64,000 nucleotides of DNA, from NCBI GenBank assembly GCA_965202955.1, contig OZ241871.1, positions 186,001 through 250,000 of the forward strand, in the 5' to 3' direction. Source of the stretch: Bin5 sp034422415. Its GTDB lineage: Bacteria > Chloroflexota > Anaerolineae > Caldilineales > Caldilineaceae. A program made the position numbers and the translations under genes. Shown one piece after another: positions 8,921-17,736 of this stretch. The notes under the pieces were generated by a model, which saw nothing but the letters and a program-made list of their open reading frames with translations, was not told the DNA's origin and ran no database searches. Position 1 is the stretch's first letter; each line of letters begins with the position of its first letter.

Positions 8921-10227
8921 CAGGCGCGGTTTTGCGCCGGCTCACCGGATACCATGCTGGCGCTGCGGTGGGTATTGTTGCTCTGGCGAGCGTAGAGTTC
9001 AGCCGTGCGGCGCTGCTTCTGCCACTCCTCCTCCAGCTCCTTCATCGTCTCGTCCCGCTCCTCCAAAGAGGTCTGCAGACCGTCAAGCCAGAGCTGGGCC
9101 GCGCTAATGTACCGAGAACCATACTGCTCCTGCAGCTTCCACAACAGGCGCAGCATCTCCTCATGCACCCGCAGATCATGCAGAATCGGCGGCAGATGGT
9201 CCAACAACTCCTTGTTGTTCTTCTCCTGCTCCTTCCACAGATGCTCGTGACGGAGGTCGTTCCGGCGGCTCTTCTTGTCAAACTCCTCCTGAAACTCCTC
9301 CATCTCCCGCCGCATGCGCTCCTCAGCCAGCCGTTGCAACTCCTGCACCTGCACCTGGTCGCGGCGGATCGTCTCCTGAAACTCCGCCACCGTCGAGGCC
9401 GCACGGCGGGCCGACTCGATCGTCTGCGCAAAGGACTGGATCCGATCCGCATTCTTGGCAACAACCGTCTGCTGATCGTCGATCAATTCCTGCCAGCGGG
9501 CCAGGACCTGCAAACGCTCGACAATCTCGACCCGCATCTTCTCCATGAACTGCTGCTGCTCCTCCCTGACCTCGCCAAAGACCGGCCGCCAGCGCTCGAT
9601 CTCAGCGTTCATGCGCCGGTCGGCATCGTCAAGAATCGAAAATCGACCGCTGAACGCCTCCGTCCGTTTGAACAGCTCGACCGTCTCCTGCTGCAGCTGG
9701 GCGATCCGCTTCGCATCGCCGGCACGCTGTTCACCCAGAAAAGGTATCTGCCGCGTCCTCTCTTCAAACTCCTTGGCAAGAAGATTGATCTGGTTGCGGC
9801 CTTCCATAATCATGTCGACCAGCCGCTCTTCCTCACCCTTCCGCAGCTCCACCGCCTCTTCAACCCGTCCAATGCGCGGAAGTTCACGGCGCACTTCACC
9901 GATCTCGCGTGCCAGCGCTTCCCGGTCTGCCAAGCGGCCCCGCTCGTGTTCGCGCGCCGCCTGCGTACGACTCTCCTCGGCGCGATCAAGCAACAGCCCA
10001 AACTCCTGCTTGATGCTCTCAATCTGCTGCTCCAATTGCGTGAACCGGCCCAGCTGCGCGATTGTGCTCGCCAGACGCCCTTCCAACTCCTGAACGCGCC
10101 GGTTCTGCTCTACGATGTCCCCCGCCTGGCTCTCAATCTGCTGCTGCAAACGCGAAATCTCCGCGCGGTCGCGGCGGTGCTCTTCGTCGAGCCAGGTCAC
10201 CATCTGGGCTAGTTGGGCATTATCCAT
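8920..10227 (-). CDS. Long coiled-coil protein of unknown function
   Basis: About 435 residues, almost entirely charged heptad-like helix rich in Glu, Gln, Arg and Leu, with no signal peptide or membrane segment. No enzymatic motif is visible. The ATG at 10227 (MDNAQLAQM) is preferred over the TTG six codons upstream because GGAAGAAAG stands just before it. It heads the operon with selB and an aldo/keto reductase, overlapping selB by one base (TGATG). It could be a scaffold or an SMC/myosin-tail-like structural protein. The function is not recognised. Confidence 0.8.
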   Translation of the reverse strand: MDNAQLAQMVTWLDEEHRRDRAEISRLQQQIESQAGDIVEQNRRVQELEGRLASTIAQLGRFTQLEQQIESIKQEFGLLLDRAEESRTQAAREHERGRLADREALAREIGEVRRELPRIGRVEEAVELRKGEEERLVDMIMEGRNQINLLAKEFEERTRQIPFLGEQRAGDAKRIAQLQQETVELFKRTEAFSGRFSILDDADRRMNAEIERWRPVFGEVREEQQQFMEKMRVEIVERLQVLARWQELIDDQQTVVAKNADRIQSFAQTIESARRAASTVAEFQETIRRDQVQVQELQRLAEERMRREMEEFQEEFDKKSRRNDLRHEHLWKEQEKNNKELLDHLPPILHDLRVHEEMLRLLWKLQEQYGSRYISAAQLWLDGLQTSLEERDETMKELEEEWQKQRRTAELYARQSNNTHRSASMVSGEPAQNRA

Positions 10228-10387
10228 TTTTCTTTCTTCCAACACTAAGTCCTGCGTCTGACACGCTCATACCACCCGATCGCATAACATCACGATGCCT
10301 CCCGCCGCTTTTCTCGATCTGCAGAGAGTCACGGCGCACGATCATCACCTCGGAACGACCGGCCGCGCCGGACATCCCGGGACGCGA

Positions 10388-10417
10388 ATTATACCATTTG
10401 TGAGACGGTGACGACAA
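10388..10417 (-). promoter_or_regulatory. Promoter of the coiled-coil/selB operon
   Basis: Read on the minus strand, TTGTCG (10412-10417) is followed after 18 bases by a perfect TATAAT (10388-10393). This gives a leader of about 150 bases before the ATG at 10227. No other feature was seen in the leader. Confidence 0.55.
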
Positions 10418-10605
10418 ACGGCGCTTCGCCAACCCCCTCTCACTTTTCGGACGGCTGGCATTTCCGGCGGGCGCCCTTACCAGAGCCAATCCGTTCCCCT
10501 CAAAAGACCAGGTACTGCAGCCAATGAACGCCCGGCGGGGTCTCCCTACAACCTCCACCCTTCCACCCTGCCTCCAAGCCAAGGCATCGCTGCCCCCTCC
10601 TGCAG
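10418..10605. other. Intergenic remainder without visible feature
   Basis: Together with the promoter and leader this completes the 378-base gap between the coiled-coil gene (starting at 10227) and the end of the enolase-superfamily gene at 10606. I see no gene, repeat or clear terminator in it. Confidence 0.4.
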
Positions 10606-11703
10606 CTACACCGCGTACTGCTCTACCGCAACCGAATCCAGCTCCAGGCCGAGACCATGCTTGCCCGGATCGGGCGACCAAACCCCATCGCGCGGCTCGT
10701 CAAACGAGCTGTAGAAAATGCGGTCGGCCGCCTCCACAGTGCCCAAATACTCGACGATCTTCAGATTGGGCGTGGCACACGCAAGATGGAGATGGACCAG
10801 CTGATAAGCGTGCGGGGCGACCGGCAAATTGAAAGCATGCGCCAAGTGCGCCACCTTCATCCACTCCGTGATGCCGCCCACCCGGCCCACGTCCGGCTGC
10901 ACTATGTCCGCCCCGCCGCGCGCGATCAACTCCCGAAATCCATACTTAGTGTATTCATGCTCACCCGTCGCCACCGGAATCTCGATTGCCCTCGCCACCG
11001 CCGCCAAGCCCTCGATGTCGTCGGCAAGCACCGGCTCCTCAAACCAGCCGACGCCATACTCCGCAAACGTCCGCGCCATCCGAATCGCCTGCTTGGCGTA
11101 ATAGCCGTTATTGGCATCAATGAAGATCTCCACCTCCGGGCCCACAGCCTCCCGCACCGCGGCCAGCCGCGCCACGTCCTCGCGCTCGCTCTGCCCGAAA
11201 TCCTTGCCAACCTTCATCTTCACCGCCTTCATGCCCCGCTCGACGTACCCGCACTGCTCCGCTACCAGCTCATCCTGCGAAAAGTGGGTCCAGCCCCCGC
11301 TGCCATAGACCGGTACCGTCTCCACATAAGGCCCAAGCAACTGGTAGAGCGGTGTCTCGTAATACTTGGCCTTCAGGTCCCAGAGCGCGATATCGACGGC
11401 GGAAAGCGCGCTGAACGCAAGCCCCTTGCGGCCGACCCCCCGAACTGCCCAAAACATCTCGTCCCACAGCTTCTCGATATGCAAAGCGTTTTGGCCCAGC
11501 AGAGTCGGCTTCAGCGTCCGCTCAATAACCTCGCGCGCCGCCGTCGTCCCGCCCCCCAGGCCCAGCCCGACCAGGCCCTGGTCGCCGTAAACATGAACGA
11601 AACATTGGCTGCGGCCCGGTACGATATGACGAATCGTCGCATCCTGAAATCCCGGCAAATGGGGTACGGACAGCACTGTCGTCCTAATATCCTCAATAAT
11701 CAT
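10606..11703 (-). CDS. Mandelate racemase/muconate lactonizing enzyme family (acid-sugar dehydratase-like)
   Basis: A 365-residue enolase-superfamily protein. It has the Lys162-x-Lys164 acid/base motif, metal ligands Asp196 (IDANN), Glu222 (FEEP) and Glu248 (TGEHE), and the Asp271/His298 dyad (QPDVGR, APHAY). This Lys plus His-Asp arrangement is that of the mandelate racemase subgroup, most of which dehydrate or epimerise sugar acids such as rhamnonate, galactonate or fuconate. The start at 11703 (MIIEDIRTT) was chosen over the longer frame because the first 27 codons of that frame look non-coding and GGGAGAG precedes this ATG. The gene is divergent from the VOC gene. The exact sugar acid is unknown. 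Confidence 0.9.
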   Translation of the reverse strand: MIIEDIRTTVLSVPHLPGFQDATIRHIVPGRSQCFVHVYGDQGLVGLGLGGGTTAAREVIERTLKPTLLGQNALHIEKLWDEMFWAVRGVGRKGLAFSALSAVDIALWDLKAKYYETPLYQLLGPYVETVPVYGSGGWTHFSQDELVAEQCGYVERGMKAVKMKVGKDFGQSEREDVARLAAVREAVGPEVEIFIDANNGYYAKQAIRMARTFAEYGVGWFEEPVLADDIEGLAAVARAIEIPVATGEHEYTKYGFRELIARGGADIVQPDVGRVGGITEWMKVAHLAHAFNLPVAPHAYQLVHLHLACATPNLKIVEYLGTVEAADRIFYSSFDEPRDGVWSPDPGKHGLGLELDSVAVEQYAV

Positions 11704-11841
11704 CGCTACTCTCCCGTGAGCGTGTTTGGCCTCCGAACGGACTGTTGGTATTATCGCACAGAATTGCCTATTCGAGTTGGGCAATCAAGCCGAGATTCGA
11801 GCCCCCGATTCGTCAGATTTGGAATCAGATAAGAGTTCAAC

Positions 11842-12309
11842 ATGAACAAGATCGAGTTGGGATCGGTCGTGCAGGTGGGAATCGTCGTCCATGACGCGCT
11901 GGCCGCGGCCAGCGCCTGGACGGAACGCTTCGCCCTTGAACCGGCCGAGGTCGTCGATTGGCCCCCCGAAGGCAGCGGCCTGGATGCCGGCTCCACCTAT
12001 CGCGGACGGCCGGGAAACTTTCGCATGAGGCTGGCATTTATCGAGACCGGCGCCGTCCAAATCGAGTTCATCCAGCCGCTGGAGGGCGACAATATCTATT
12101 CGGAGTTCCTGGAAGAAAAGGGCGAAGGGCTGCACCACCTCCTCTTCCGCGTGCCCGACCCCGTCGATGTTGCCCGTCTACTTGAGGTCGAAGTCACGCA
12201 GAGCGGCGGCTCCACGTTGGATCCCGGCGCGGTCTGGGCCTACCTCGATACCGAAAGGATTCTGGGTACAATCATCGAACTAAAAACAGTTCGAGACGAG
12301 GGGGATTGA
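11842..12309 (+). CDS. VOC (glyoxalase/methylmalonyl-CoA epimerase-like) family protein
   Basis: A 155-residue protein with two beta-alpha-beta-beta-beta modules. Metal-ligand positions typical of methylmalonyl-CoA epimerase or glyoxalase are seen as Glu in QIEFIQP, His in GLHHLLF and Glu in GTIIEL. The first ligand, usually His in an HIGI motif, is Gln here (VQVGIVV). It may therefore bind metal differently or have another substrate. Monocistronic, just upstream of a glycosyltransferase promoter. Substrate unknown. Confidence 0.8.
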   Translation: MNKIELGSVVQVGIVVHDALAAASAWTERFALEPAEVVDWPPEGSGLDAGSTYRGRPGNFRMRLAFIETGAVQIEFIQPLEGDNIYSEFLEEKGEGLHHLLFRVPDPVDVARLLEVEVTQSGGSTLDPGAVWAYLDTERILGTIIELKTVRDEGD

Positions 12310-12317
12310 ACCTGCAT

Positions 12318-12346
12318 TTGCCCCCCAATGCGGGGGATGTTACAAT
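12318..12346 (+). promoter_or_regulatory. Promoter of the glycosyltransferase pair, overlapping a small hairpin
   Basis: TTGCCC (12318-12323) and TACAAT (12341-12346) stand 17 bases apart. The sequence between them contains a C5/G5 inverted repeat around AATG. It could be an operator or the terminator hairpin of the VOC gene. The start site would lie near 12353, giving a leader of about 125 bases. Confidence 0.55.
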
Positions 12347-12478
12347 TAATTGAAAATTCGCGGGTCAACCAGAATTGTCCCGGACTGCGATTCCCTGGGC
12401 GCCGGGCAATTTCTGTGCGCTGAAGTCATTCGGAGGCACCGCAGAAAAGACTTTACCCTTTCACGTTTCATTGAGACT

Positions 12479-13630
12479 ATGCGAGTTGGCATTGACGCCC
12501 GGCTGGTCCATCATCAGCCGGCAGGTATCAGTCGCTATACGAAGCATCTCATAGAAGAGCTTGCACAGTTGGACCGGGAAACAACGTATACAGTTTTCCA
12601 GCACCGTAAACACCGGGAGCCACTGGTCCATGCGCCGAACTTTCGACGGCGAACGCTGTTCACACCCGTACACCGGCGCATCGAGCAGTCGATGCTGGGC
12701 TGGGAACTTGCCCTTCATCCTCTCGACCTCCTCCACAGCACCGACTTTATCCCGCCTTTCTACAACAGAGTCCCATCGGTTATAACCGTTCACGACCTCG
12801 GTTTTCTCCGTTGGCCCCACTTCCTTACCGAGTCCCACGCAGCCTACTACAGCCAGATCGATCGCGCCGTCCGCCGTACCTGTCACATTATCGTGCCCAG
12901 CCAGAGCACCAAGAACGATGTCGTGGGACAGCTCGGCGCGTCGCCCAAAAAAATTAGTGTGATTCACGAATCCGCGGCCTCGAACTACCGCCCTCTGCCG
13001 CAGGCGCGATCCCGCCTGGAAATGCAGGCGAAATACGGCATCCCCGAAAATTACATCCTTTTCGTCAGCACGATCGAACCCCGCAAGAACATCGGCGGCC
13101 TCCTCAACGCCTTTAGCCATCTCCGCAAACACTACAATGTCGGACAAATCGGACTGGTGTTGGCGGGAAAACCCGGTTGGCTGTACGAGGAGATCTACCG
13201 TCGCGTAGAGGAGCTTGAACTCCAGCAAAGCGCCTTTTTCCTCGGCCGAGTACCCGATGAGGATCTCCCCCAACTTTATAGCGGGGCCCGCTGCCATGTC
13301 CATCCCGCCTTTTACGAGGGCTTTGGCCTGTCACCGCTTGAGGCAATGGCCTGCGGCACACCAACAATCGTCGGCAATACCAGCAGCATGCCCGAAGTCG
13401 TCGGCGACGCCGGGCTCATCGTCGACCCCTCCGACTGGGAGGAGATCGCCGTCGCCGTCCACCGCCTCCTGACCGACGACGAGCTCCACCAAGAGCTGCG
13501 CCAGAAAGGCCTGCAGCGCGCTTCCGTCTTCAGCTGGAAACGCGCCGCCGCCGAAACACTAGCAGTCTATCGCGCGGTCTGCGAACAATGTCCGGTTCCC
13601 GACGCGCCGGCACACCCGACCTCCGTCTGA
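12479..13630 (+). CDS. Glycosyltransferase family 4 protein
   Basis: A 383-residue GT-B fold glycosyltransferase. The N-terminus MRVGIDARLVHHQPAGISRY is the classic GT4 opening with its acceptor-side glycine loop. The C-terminal donor-binding half carries STIEPRKN, AGKPGW and the E-x7-E motif FYEGFGLSPLEAMACGTP. It transfers a nucleotide-activated sugar, likely to a polysaccharide or glycolipid at the membrane. A frame opening at 12350 was not used, since its first 43 residues do not resemble the family and begin at the predicted transcription start. It is followed after 9 bases by a second glycosyltransferase, so the two probably work on the same glycan. Confidence 0.9.
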   Translation: MRVGIDARLVHHQPAGISRYTKHLIEELAQLDRETTYTVFQHRKHREPLVHAPNFRRRTLFTPVHRRIEQSMLGWELALHPLDLLHSTDFIPPFYNRVPSVITVHDLGFLRWPHFLTESHAAYYSQIDRAVRRTCHIIVPSQSTKNDVVGQLGASPKKISVIHESAASNYRPLPQARSRLEMQAKYGIPENYILFVSTIEPRKNIGGLLNAFSHLRKHYNVGQIGLVLAGKPGWLYEEIYRRVEELELQQSAFFLGRVPDEDLPQLYSGARCHVHPAFYEGFGLSPLEAMACGTPTIVGNTSSMPEVVGDAGLIVDPSDWEEIAVAVHRLLTDDELHQELRQKGLQRASVFSWKRAAAETLAVYRAVCEQCPVPDAPAHPTSV

Positions 13631-13639
13631 AGCTCGGCG

Positions 13640-14860
13640 ATGAAGCTCCTCCTGCTCACGCCCCAATCCCCCTTCCCACCCCGCCAGGGTACGACACTTC
13701 GCAACTACTACCTGCTGCGACACTTTGCCGCCAACTGCGAACTGCATCTCTTCTCCTGCCTGTCTCCTCACGACAACCACTGGCCCGCTCCCGAGCTCTC
13801 ACGCATGTGCGCTCGCGTAGAGGCCTTCAGGCAGCCCCACCGCCCGCTCAAACGCCGCCTGCGCGACTCCCTGCTCGCGTCCAGGCCCGATATGGCCCTC
13901 CGCCTTGCCCACAATCCGGCCCACGCAAAGCTGCAGCAAATGCTGGCCGAAGAGAGCTACGATCTGGTGCAGGTCGAAGGCATCGAGATGGCCCCCTACG
14001 GCTTCCAGATTCTGCAGACACCCGCCGGCGCCCCGCCCGTTGTCTTCGACAATCACAACGTCGAATTCCTGCTGCAGAAAAGGGCCGCCCTGATGGACGC
14101 CCGCAACCCGAAGCGATGGCACGCCGCCGGCTACAGCTTCCTCCAATGGCAAAAGCTGTACCGCTACGAAAGAGCCATCTGCCGTGCCGTTGCCGGCACC
14201 GTCTCCGTCAGTGAACCCGACCGGCAGGCGCTGGCCTCGCTCGCGCCAGGTCAGCCAATTGTCAATGTGCCCAACGGTGTCGATATCTCCCGCTATCTGC
14301 CCCAACCGCTCCCCGCAGAAGGCCCCCCCGCCCTCGTCTTCACAGGAAAAATGGACTACCGCCCCAACGTCGATGCCATGCTCTGGTTCGGACAAAAGGT
14401 GCTGCCCCGCATTCGCCGCGCAACCGCCGCCCGCCTCCTGGTCGCCGGAATGTCGCCACATCCCGCTCTCGAAAGACTGCGCGCTCTGCCCGAAGTCGAA
14501 ATCACCGGCGCAGTCGACGACATCGTGCCCTACATTCACCGCGCCGCCATCTACATGGCCCCCATGCGAGTCGGGGGCGGCACACGCTTCAAAGTGCTCG
14601 AGGCAATGGCCTGCGCCCGGCCTGTCGTCAGCACCTCGCTCGGCGTCGAGGGCATCCCGGTACGCAATGGTGAACATCTCCTCATCGCCGACCAACCGCG
14701 CGACTTTGCCGACGCCGTCCTGTCCCTCCTCCGCGACCAGGCCGCCGGCGGCCAGCGCAGCCGCGCCCTCGGCAAAGCCGCCCGCGCCTTCGTCGAAAGA
14801 CACTTTTCCTGGGACGCGATCCTGCCCCGGCTCGACGCCTTCCACGCCCAGTTCTTGTAG
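13640..14860 (+). CDS. Glycosyltransferase (sugar transferase of the PEP-CTERM/EpsH1-associated type)
   Basis: A 406-residue GT-B protein. It begins MKLLLLTPQSPFPPRQGTT, contains FDNHNVE near residue 136, NVPNGVD, FTGKMDYRPN, and a donor-binding end with MRVGGGTRFKVLEAMACARP. This pattern fits the TIGR03087-like sugar transferases associated with exopolysaccharide loci. It lies 9 bases behind the previous glycosyltransferase and shares its promoter. The sugar and acceptor are unknown; no polymerase or flippase gene is nearby. Confidence 0.88.
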   Translation: MKLLLLTPQSPFPPRQGTTLRNYYLLRHFAANCELHLFSCLSPHDNHWPAPELSRMCARVEAFRQPHRPLKRRLRDSLLASRPDMALRLAHNPAHAKLQQMLAEESYDLVQVEGIEMAPYGFQILQTPAGAPPVVFDNHNVEFLLQKRAALMDARNPKRWHAAGYSFLQWQKLYRYERAICRAVAGTVSVSEPDRQALASLAPGQPIVNVPNGVDISRYLPQPLPAEGPPALVFTGKMDYRPNVDAMLWFGQKVLPRIRRATAARLLVAGMSPHPALERLRALPEVEITGAVDDIVPYIHRAAIYMAPMRVGGGTRFKVLEAMACARPVVSTSLGVEGIPVRNGEHLLIADQPRDFADAVLSLLRDQAAGGQRSRALGKAARAFVERHFSWDAILPRLDAFHAQFL

Positions 14861-14897
14861 CGTTAAAGATGTACTCGATTGCCCTGAAAGGGAAAGT

Positions 14898-15746
14898 CTA
14901 TCCTCTGTCGCCGGGGGCAAGGGCGTGTCCGTTTACCACCAGCCACACATCCAGCTCGTCGGCTGAACTGTGCGCTTCCGGTGTTGCCCACTTGCCCGCC
15001 GCCACGGGCCGCGTGGCCGCGCCCGTGTTCGCCAGCAGCGCCGCGCGGCGCGCCGCCCTTCTCACGTCGTCTTCCCCAATGCCCCAGGAACTCTCGACGA
15101 CAAGATGAAGATTCTCGCGCGTCCCGCGATCGCGGCCGCGCACCACAGCATCAGCCAGCTCTATCTCTTCGGCCTCGGCCTCCGATAGCCGCTCCTCCGC
15201 AACCGCAGCGTCGGTCATCGCCGCCAGCTGCTCTATCGGTACCGTCCTGGCCTTGAGTACGATCCCCCGAAAATGCTGGAAAGGACGATCTCTGTGCTGG
15301 CTCTCCAACAAAATCCCCTTGAGGTCGCCTACCTCTCTGGTCAGAGTTTCCACCCGGGTTTCCGTCCGTTTCTGCGCCTCAGCCAGCTCTTCCAGACGCG
15401 CCTCCGTCCGTCCCTGCGCCTCAGCCAGCTCCTCCAGACGCGCCTCCGTCCGTCCCTGCGCCTCAGCCAGCTCCTCCAGACGCGCCTCCGTCCGTCCCTG
15501 CGCCTCAACCAGCTCCTCCAGACGCGCCTCCGTCCGTCCCTGCGCCTCAACCAGCTCCTCCAGACGCGCCTCCAGCCGCTGCAAAACTTCCCCCGTGCGC
15601 TGTTGCGCAGCTGCCAGCGCGCCCAGAACGCTAGGCATCTCCAGAATCTCATCCGTAAGCAGGATGCGACGCAACTCCGCCCGCCACTCTGGCCGCTCAG
15701 AGAGTAACTGTGTCAATTGATGGAAATGCTCTACCGTGAATGCCAT
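14898..15746 (-). CDS. Coiled-coil protein with 14-residue tandem repeats
   Basis: A 282-residue protein in three parts. An N-terminal helical region (1-50) is followed by five near-identical 14-residue units (RLEELAEAQGRTEA; about 54-123), each two exact heptads forming a parallel coiled coil. A C-terminal domain (about 150-282) has an acidic EAEAEEIELADAVVRGRD and a late VVNGHALAP strand. The overall plan, a variable coiled coil joined to a small nuclease-like domain, is common for uncharacterised cyanobacterial and Chloroflexota proteins (DUF3782-like), but I cannot place the catalytic residues. Monocistronic and convergent with the glycosyltransferase pair. Confidence 0.75.
   Translation of the reverse strand: MAFTVEHFHQLTQLLSERPEWRAELRRILLTDEILEMPSVLGALAAAQQRTGEVLQRLEARLEELVEAQGRTEARLEELVEAQGRTEARLEELAEAQGRTEARLEELAEAQGRTEARLEELAEAQKRTETRVETLTREVGDLKGILLESQHRDRPFQHFRGIVLKARTVPIEQLAAMTDAAVAEERLSEAEAEEIELADAVVRGRDRGTRENLHLVVESSWGIGEDDVRRAARRAALLANTGAATRPVAAGKWATPEAHSSADELDVWLVVNGHALAPGDRG
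15377..15586. repeat. 42-bp tandem repeat inside the coiled-coil gene
   Basis: Five head-to-tail copies of a 42-base unit. The central copies are nearly identical and the outer ones diverged. The unit equals two heptads, so copy-number changes keep frame and coiled-coil register. Confidence 0.9.
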
Positions 15747-15939
15747 TGCCCTAACCTGCCCCTTTTGAATTCGACTGGCATTATAGCCGAACGATCACTT
15801 ATGGCATAACAGTTGCGAATGTTGTAGAATTGCTACGGCATAATACATGCTTCGGCCTGCCAGGCCGGAGCAGTCCCAAGGCCCCCCCCCTTCACACCGC
15901 CGCCCTCAGCGGGCTCGTGTCGCTTCACGGAGCAGCTTC

Positions 15940-16902
15940 ATGACAGCGAATACACTCCCTTCAGCACCCGTCGGCAACACCAGCCTGCGCGTCACACGCC
16001 TCGGCATGGGCACTGCAGTCATCGGCAATCTCTACGCCACCCTCAGCGACGCCGAAGCCCACGAGGCAGTGCAACGCTGTTACGAAGGCGGCGTCCGCTT
16101 CTTCGACACCGCCCCCCTCTACGGCGCCGGCGAAGCCGAACGGCGGCTCGGTGCAGCCATACGCGGCATCCCCCGCGACGACGTAGTCATCGAGACAAAG
16201 GTGGGCCGCATCATCCGCCCCGACCGTTCCATCTATTTCGACTACAGCCGCGATGGCGTCATGCGCAGCCTCGAAGAGAGCCTCGAACGCCTGCAAATGG
16301 ACCGCGTCGACATCCTCCTCGTGCACGATCCCGACGTCGATGACCCCGAAGAAGACTATCGCATGGCACTCGACGAAGCCTTCCCCGCCCTGGTTGACCT
16401 CCGCTCGCAGGGCGTCATCGGCGCCGTCGGCGCCGGCATGAATCAGTGGGAAGTGGAATGGGAATTCGCCAAACAGGTCGACGTCGACTGTTTCCTGCTC
16501 GCTGGACGGTATACGCTCCTCGAACAGACTTCACTCGACTTCCTCGACTGGTGCACACAAAACGACGTCAGCATCGTCCTCGGCGGCGTCTACAACAGCG
16601 GCATCCTCGCTACCGGCCCCATCCCCGGCGCCAAATACAACTACGAGGACGCGCCCGCTGACATCATGGCCAAAGCCGAACGGCTTCAGGCAGTCACACA
16701 AAGGCACGGCGTACCCCTCCCCGTGGCCGCCATGCAGTTCGCCCGCTCCCATCCAGCCATCGCCTCTGTCGTCATCGGTTCGGCCAACGCCGCCGAGGCC
16801 GTCGAAAACAGGGCCGTCTGGGACGTGGAAATACCCGCCGCCATGTGGCAGGAACTCCACGATGGCGGGCTGATCGACGCCCGTGCCCCCCTGCCGGGCT
16901 GA
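15940..16902 (+). CDS. Aldo/keto reductase (D-threo-aldose 1-dehydrogenase-like)
   Basis: A 320-residue AKR barrel with tetrad Asp56, Tyr61, Lys87 and His129. The segment LDWCTQNDVSIVLGGVYNSG and the C-terminal VVIGSANAAE follow the pattern of L-fucose/D-threo-aldose 1-dehydrogenases and pyridoxal dehydrogenases. It would oxidise an aldose to the lactone using NAD(P). The ATG at 15940 follows a GGAG site; an in-frame start at 15847 gives a low-complexity leader and was rejected. It would pair logically with the acid-sugar dehydratase at 10606-11703, though the two are not in one operon. The acyltransferase gene follows 19 bases downstream. Confidence 0.87.
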   Translation: MTANTLPSAPVGNTSLRVTRLGMGTAVIGNLYATLSDAEAHEAVQRCYEGGVRFFDTAPLYGAGEAERRLGAAIRGIPRDDVVIETKVGRIIRPDRSIYFDYSRDGVMRSLEESLERLQMDRVDILLVHDPDVDDPEEDYRMALDEAFPALVDLRSQGVIGAVGAGMNQWEVEWEFAKQVDVDCFLLAGRYTLLEQTSLDFLDWCTQNDVSIVLGGVYNSGILATGPIPGAKYNYEDAPADIMAKAERLQAVTQRHGVPLPVAAMQFARSHPAIASVVIGSANAAEAVENRAVWDVEIPAAMWQELHDGGLIDARAPLPG

Positions 16903-16921
16903 CCTTCCAGAGGAGCAGGCA

Positions 16922-17653
16922 ATGTCCGCCGCCTTGCAGGCCGTTCTCCAGTCGGTCCTCGTCTTTATGGGCCGCATGATCAGCATCCCGTTCATCTCTG
17001 TCTCCATCAGCGGCCTCGAGCACATCCCCCGCGGCGAAGCACTCATCCTCGTCTCCAACCACTTCAGCTGGTTCGACGGCCCGCTGCTGATGATCTACCT
17101 GCCCGTCCGCATCATCTTCCTGCTCGCCATCGAGACCGAGCGCGTCTGCTTCTTCCGCTTTCTCAGCCGCACTTTCAATCTCATCCCCATCTGGCGAGGA
17201 CAGGTCGACCGCAAGGCCATGCGCGCTGCCATCGGGGCGCTGAAAGAGGGACGAACAATCGGCGTCTTCCCCGAAGGAGGCATCGACCCGACCATGGCCG
17301 CCGCCCGCGAACGCGGCGAGCGCATCGAACAGATCGCCGGCCACACCGCACGCCACAGCGCCAACCTCGTGCAGGCACAGTCAGGCATCGGCCTTCTGGC
17401 GACACAGGCGCAGACCCGCCTCCTCCCCGTCGCCATCCTCGGGACCGAAAAAATCCTCGTCAACCTCCGCCGTCTGCGCCGCACACAGGTCCGCATTCGC
17501 GTCGGCCGTCCCTTCGGCCCCCTCTCGATCCCCGACGACACCCCCCGTAGGCAGCGGCGCCGGCACTTCGACGCCCTGACCCAGGATACAATGCGCCAGA
17601 TCGCCGCCCTGCTCCCGCCTGGCAATCGCGGCCCCTATAAGGACGTCGCTTAA
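16922..17653 (+). CDS. 1-acyl-sn-glycerol-3-phosphate acyltransferase (PlsC-like)
   Basis: A 243-residue membrane-associated acyltransferase. The catalytic HX4D box is His47-FSWF-Asp52, preceded by an N-terminal hydrophobic stretch, and the acceptor-binding FPEGGID motif lies near residues 118-124. PlsC enzymes acylate lysophosphatidic acid at the inner membrane face to make phosphatidate. The start at 16922 is preceded by GAGGAGCAGG; an upstream frame at 16883 overlaps the preceding gene. A segment after the EGG motif (about 131-160) looks longer than in E. coli PlsC. Acyl-chain specificity is unknown. Confidence 0.9.
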   Translation: MSAALQAVLQSVLVFMGRMISIPFISVSISGLEHIPRGEALILVSNHFSWFDGPLLMIYLPVRIIFLLAIETERVCFFRFLSRTFNLIPIWRGQVDRKAMRAAIGALKEGRTIGVFPEGGIDPTMAAARERGERIEQIAGHTARHSANLVQAQSGIGLLATQAQTRLLPVAILGTEKILVNLRRLRRTQVRIRVGRPFGPLSIPDDTPRRQRRRHFDALTQDTMRQIAALLPPGNRGPYKDVA

Positions 17654-17736
17654 GAGAGCGAAATGCAGAACGCTGGGCAAGGAATCGCCGTACCCTGTCC
17701 CCACAGAAGAACCTCCAAGCTGCAGCCTGGTCCCGT

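Noticed and set aside
7841..8995. 384-residue plus-strand frame over selB
   Set aside because: Antisense to SelB, Arg/Gln-rich, no motifs.
15377..15586. CRISPR array
   Set aside because: The 42-bp units are head to tail with no unique spacers and lie in frame in a coding gene.
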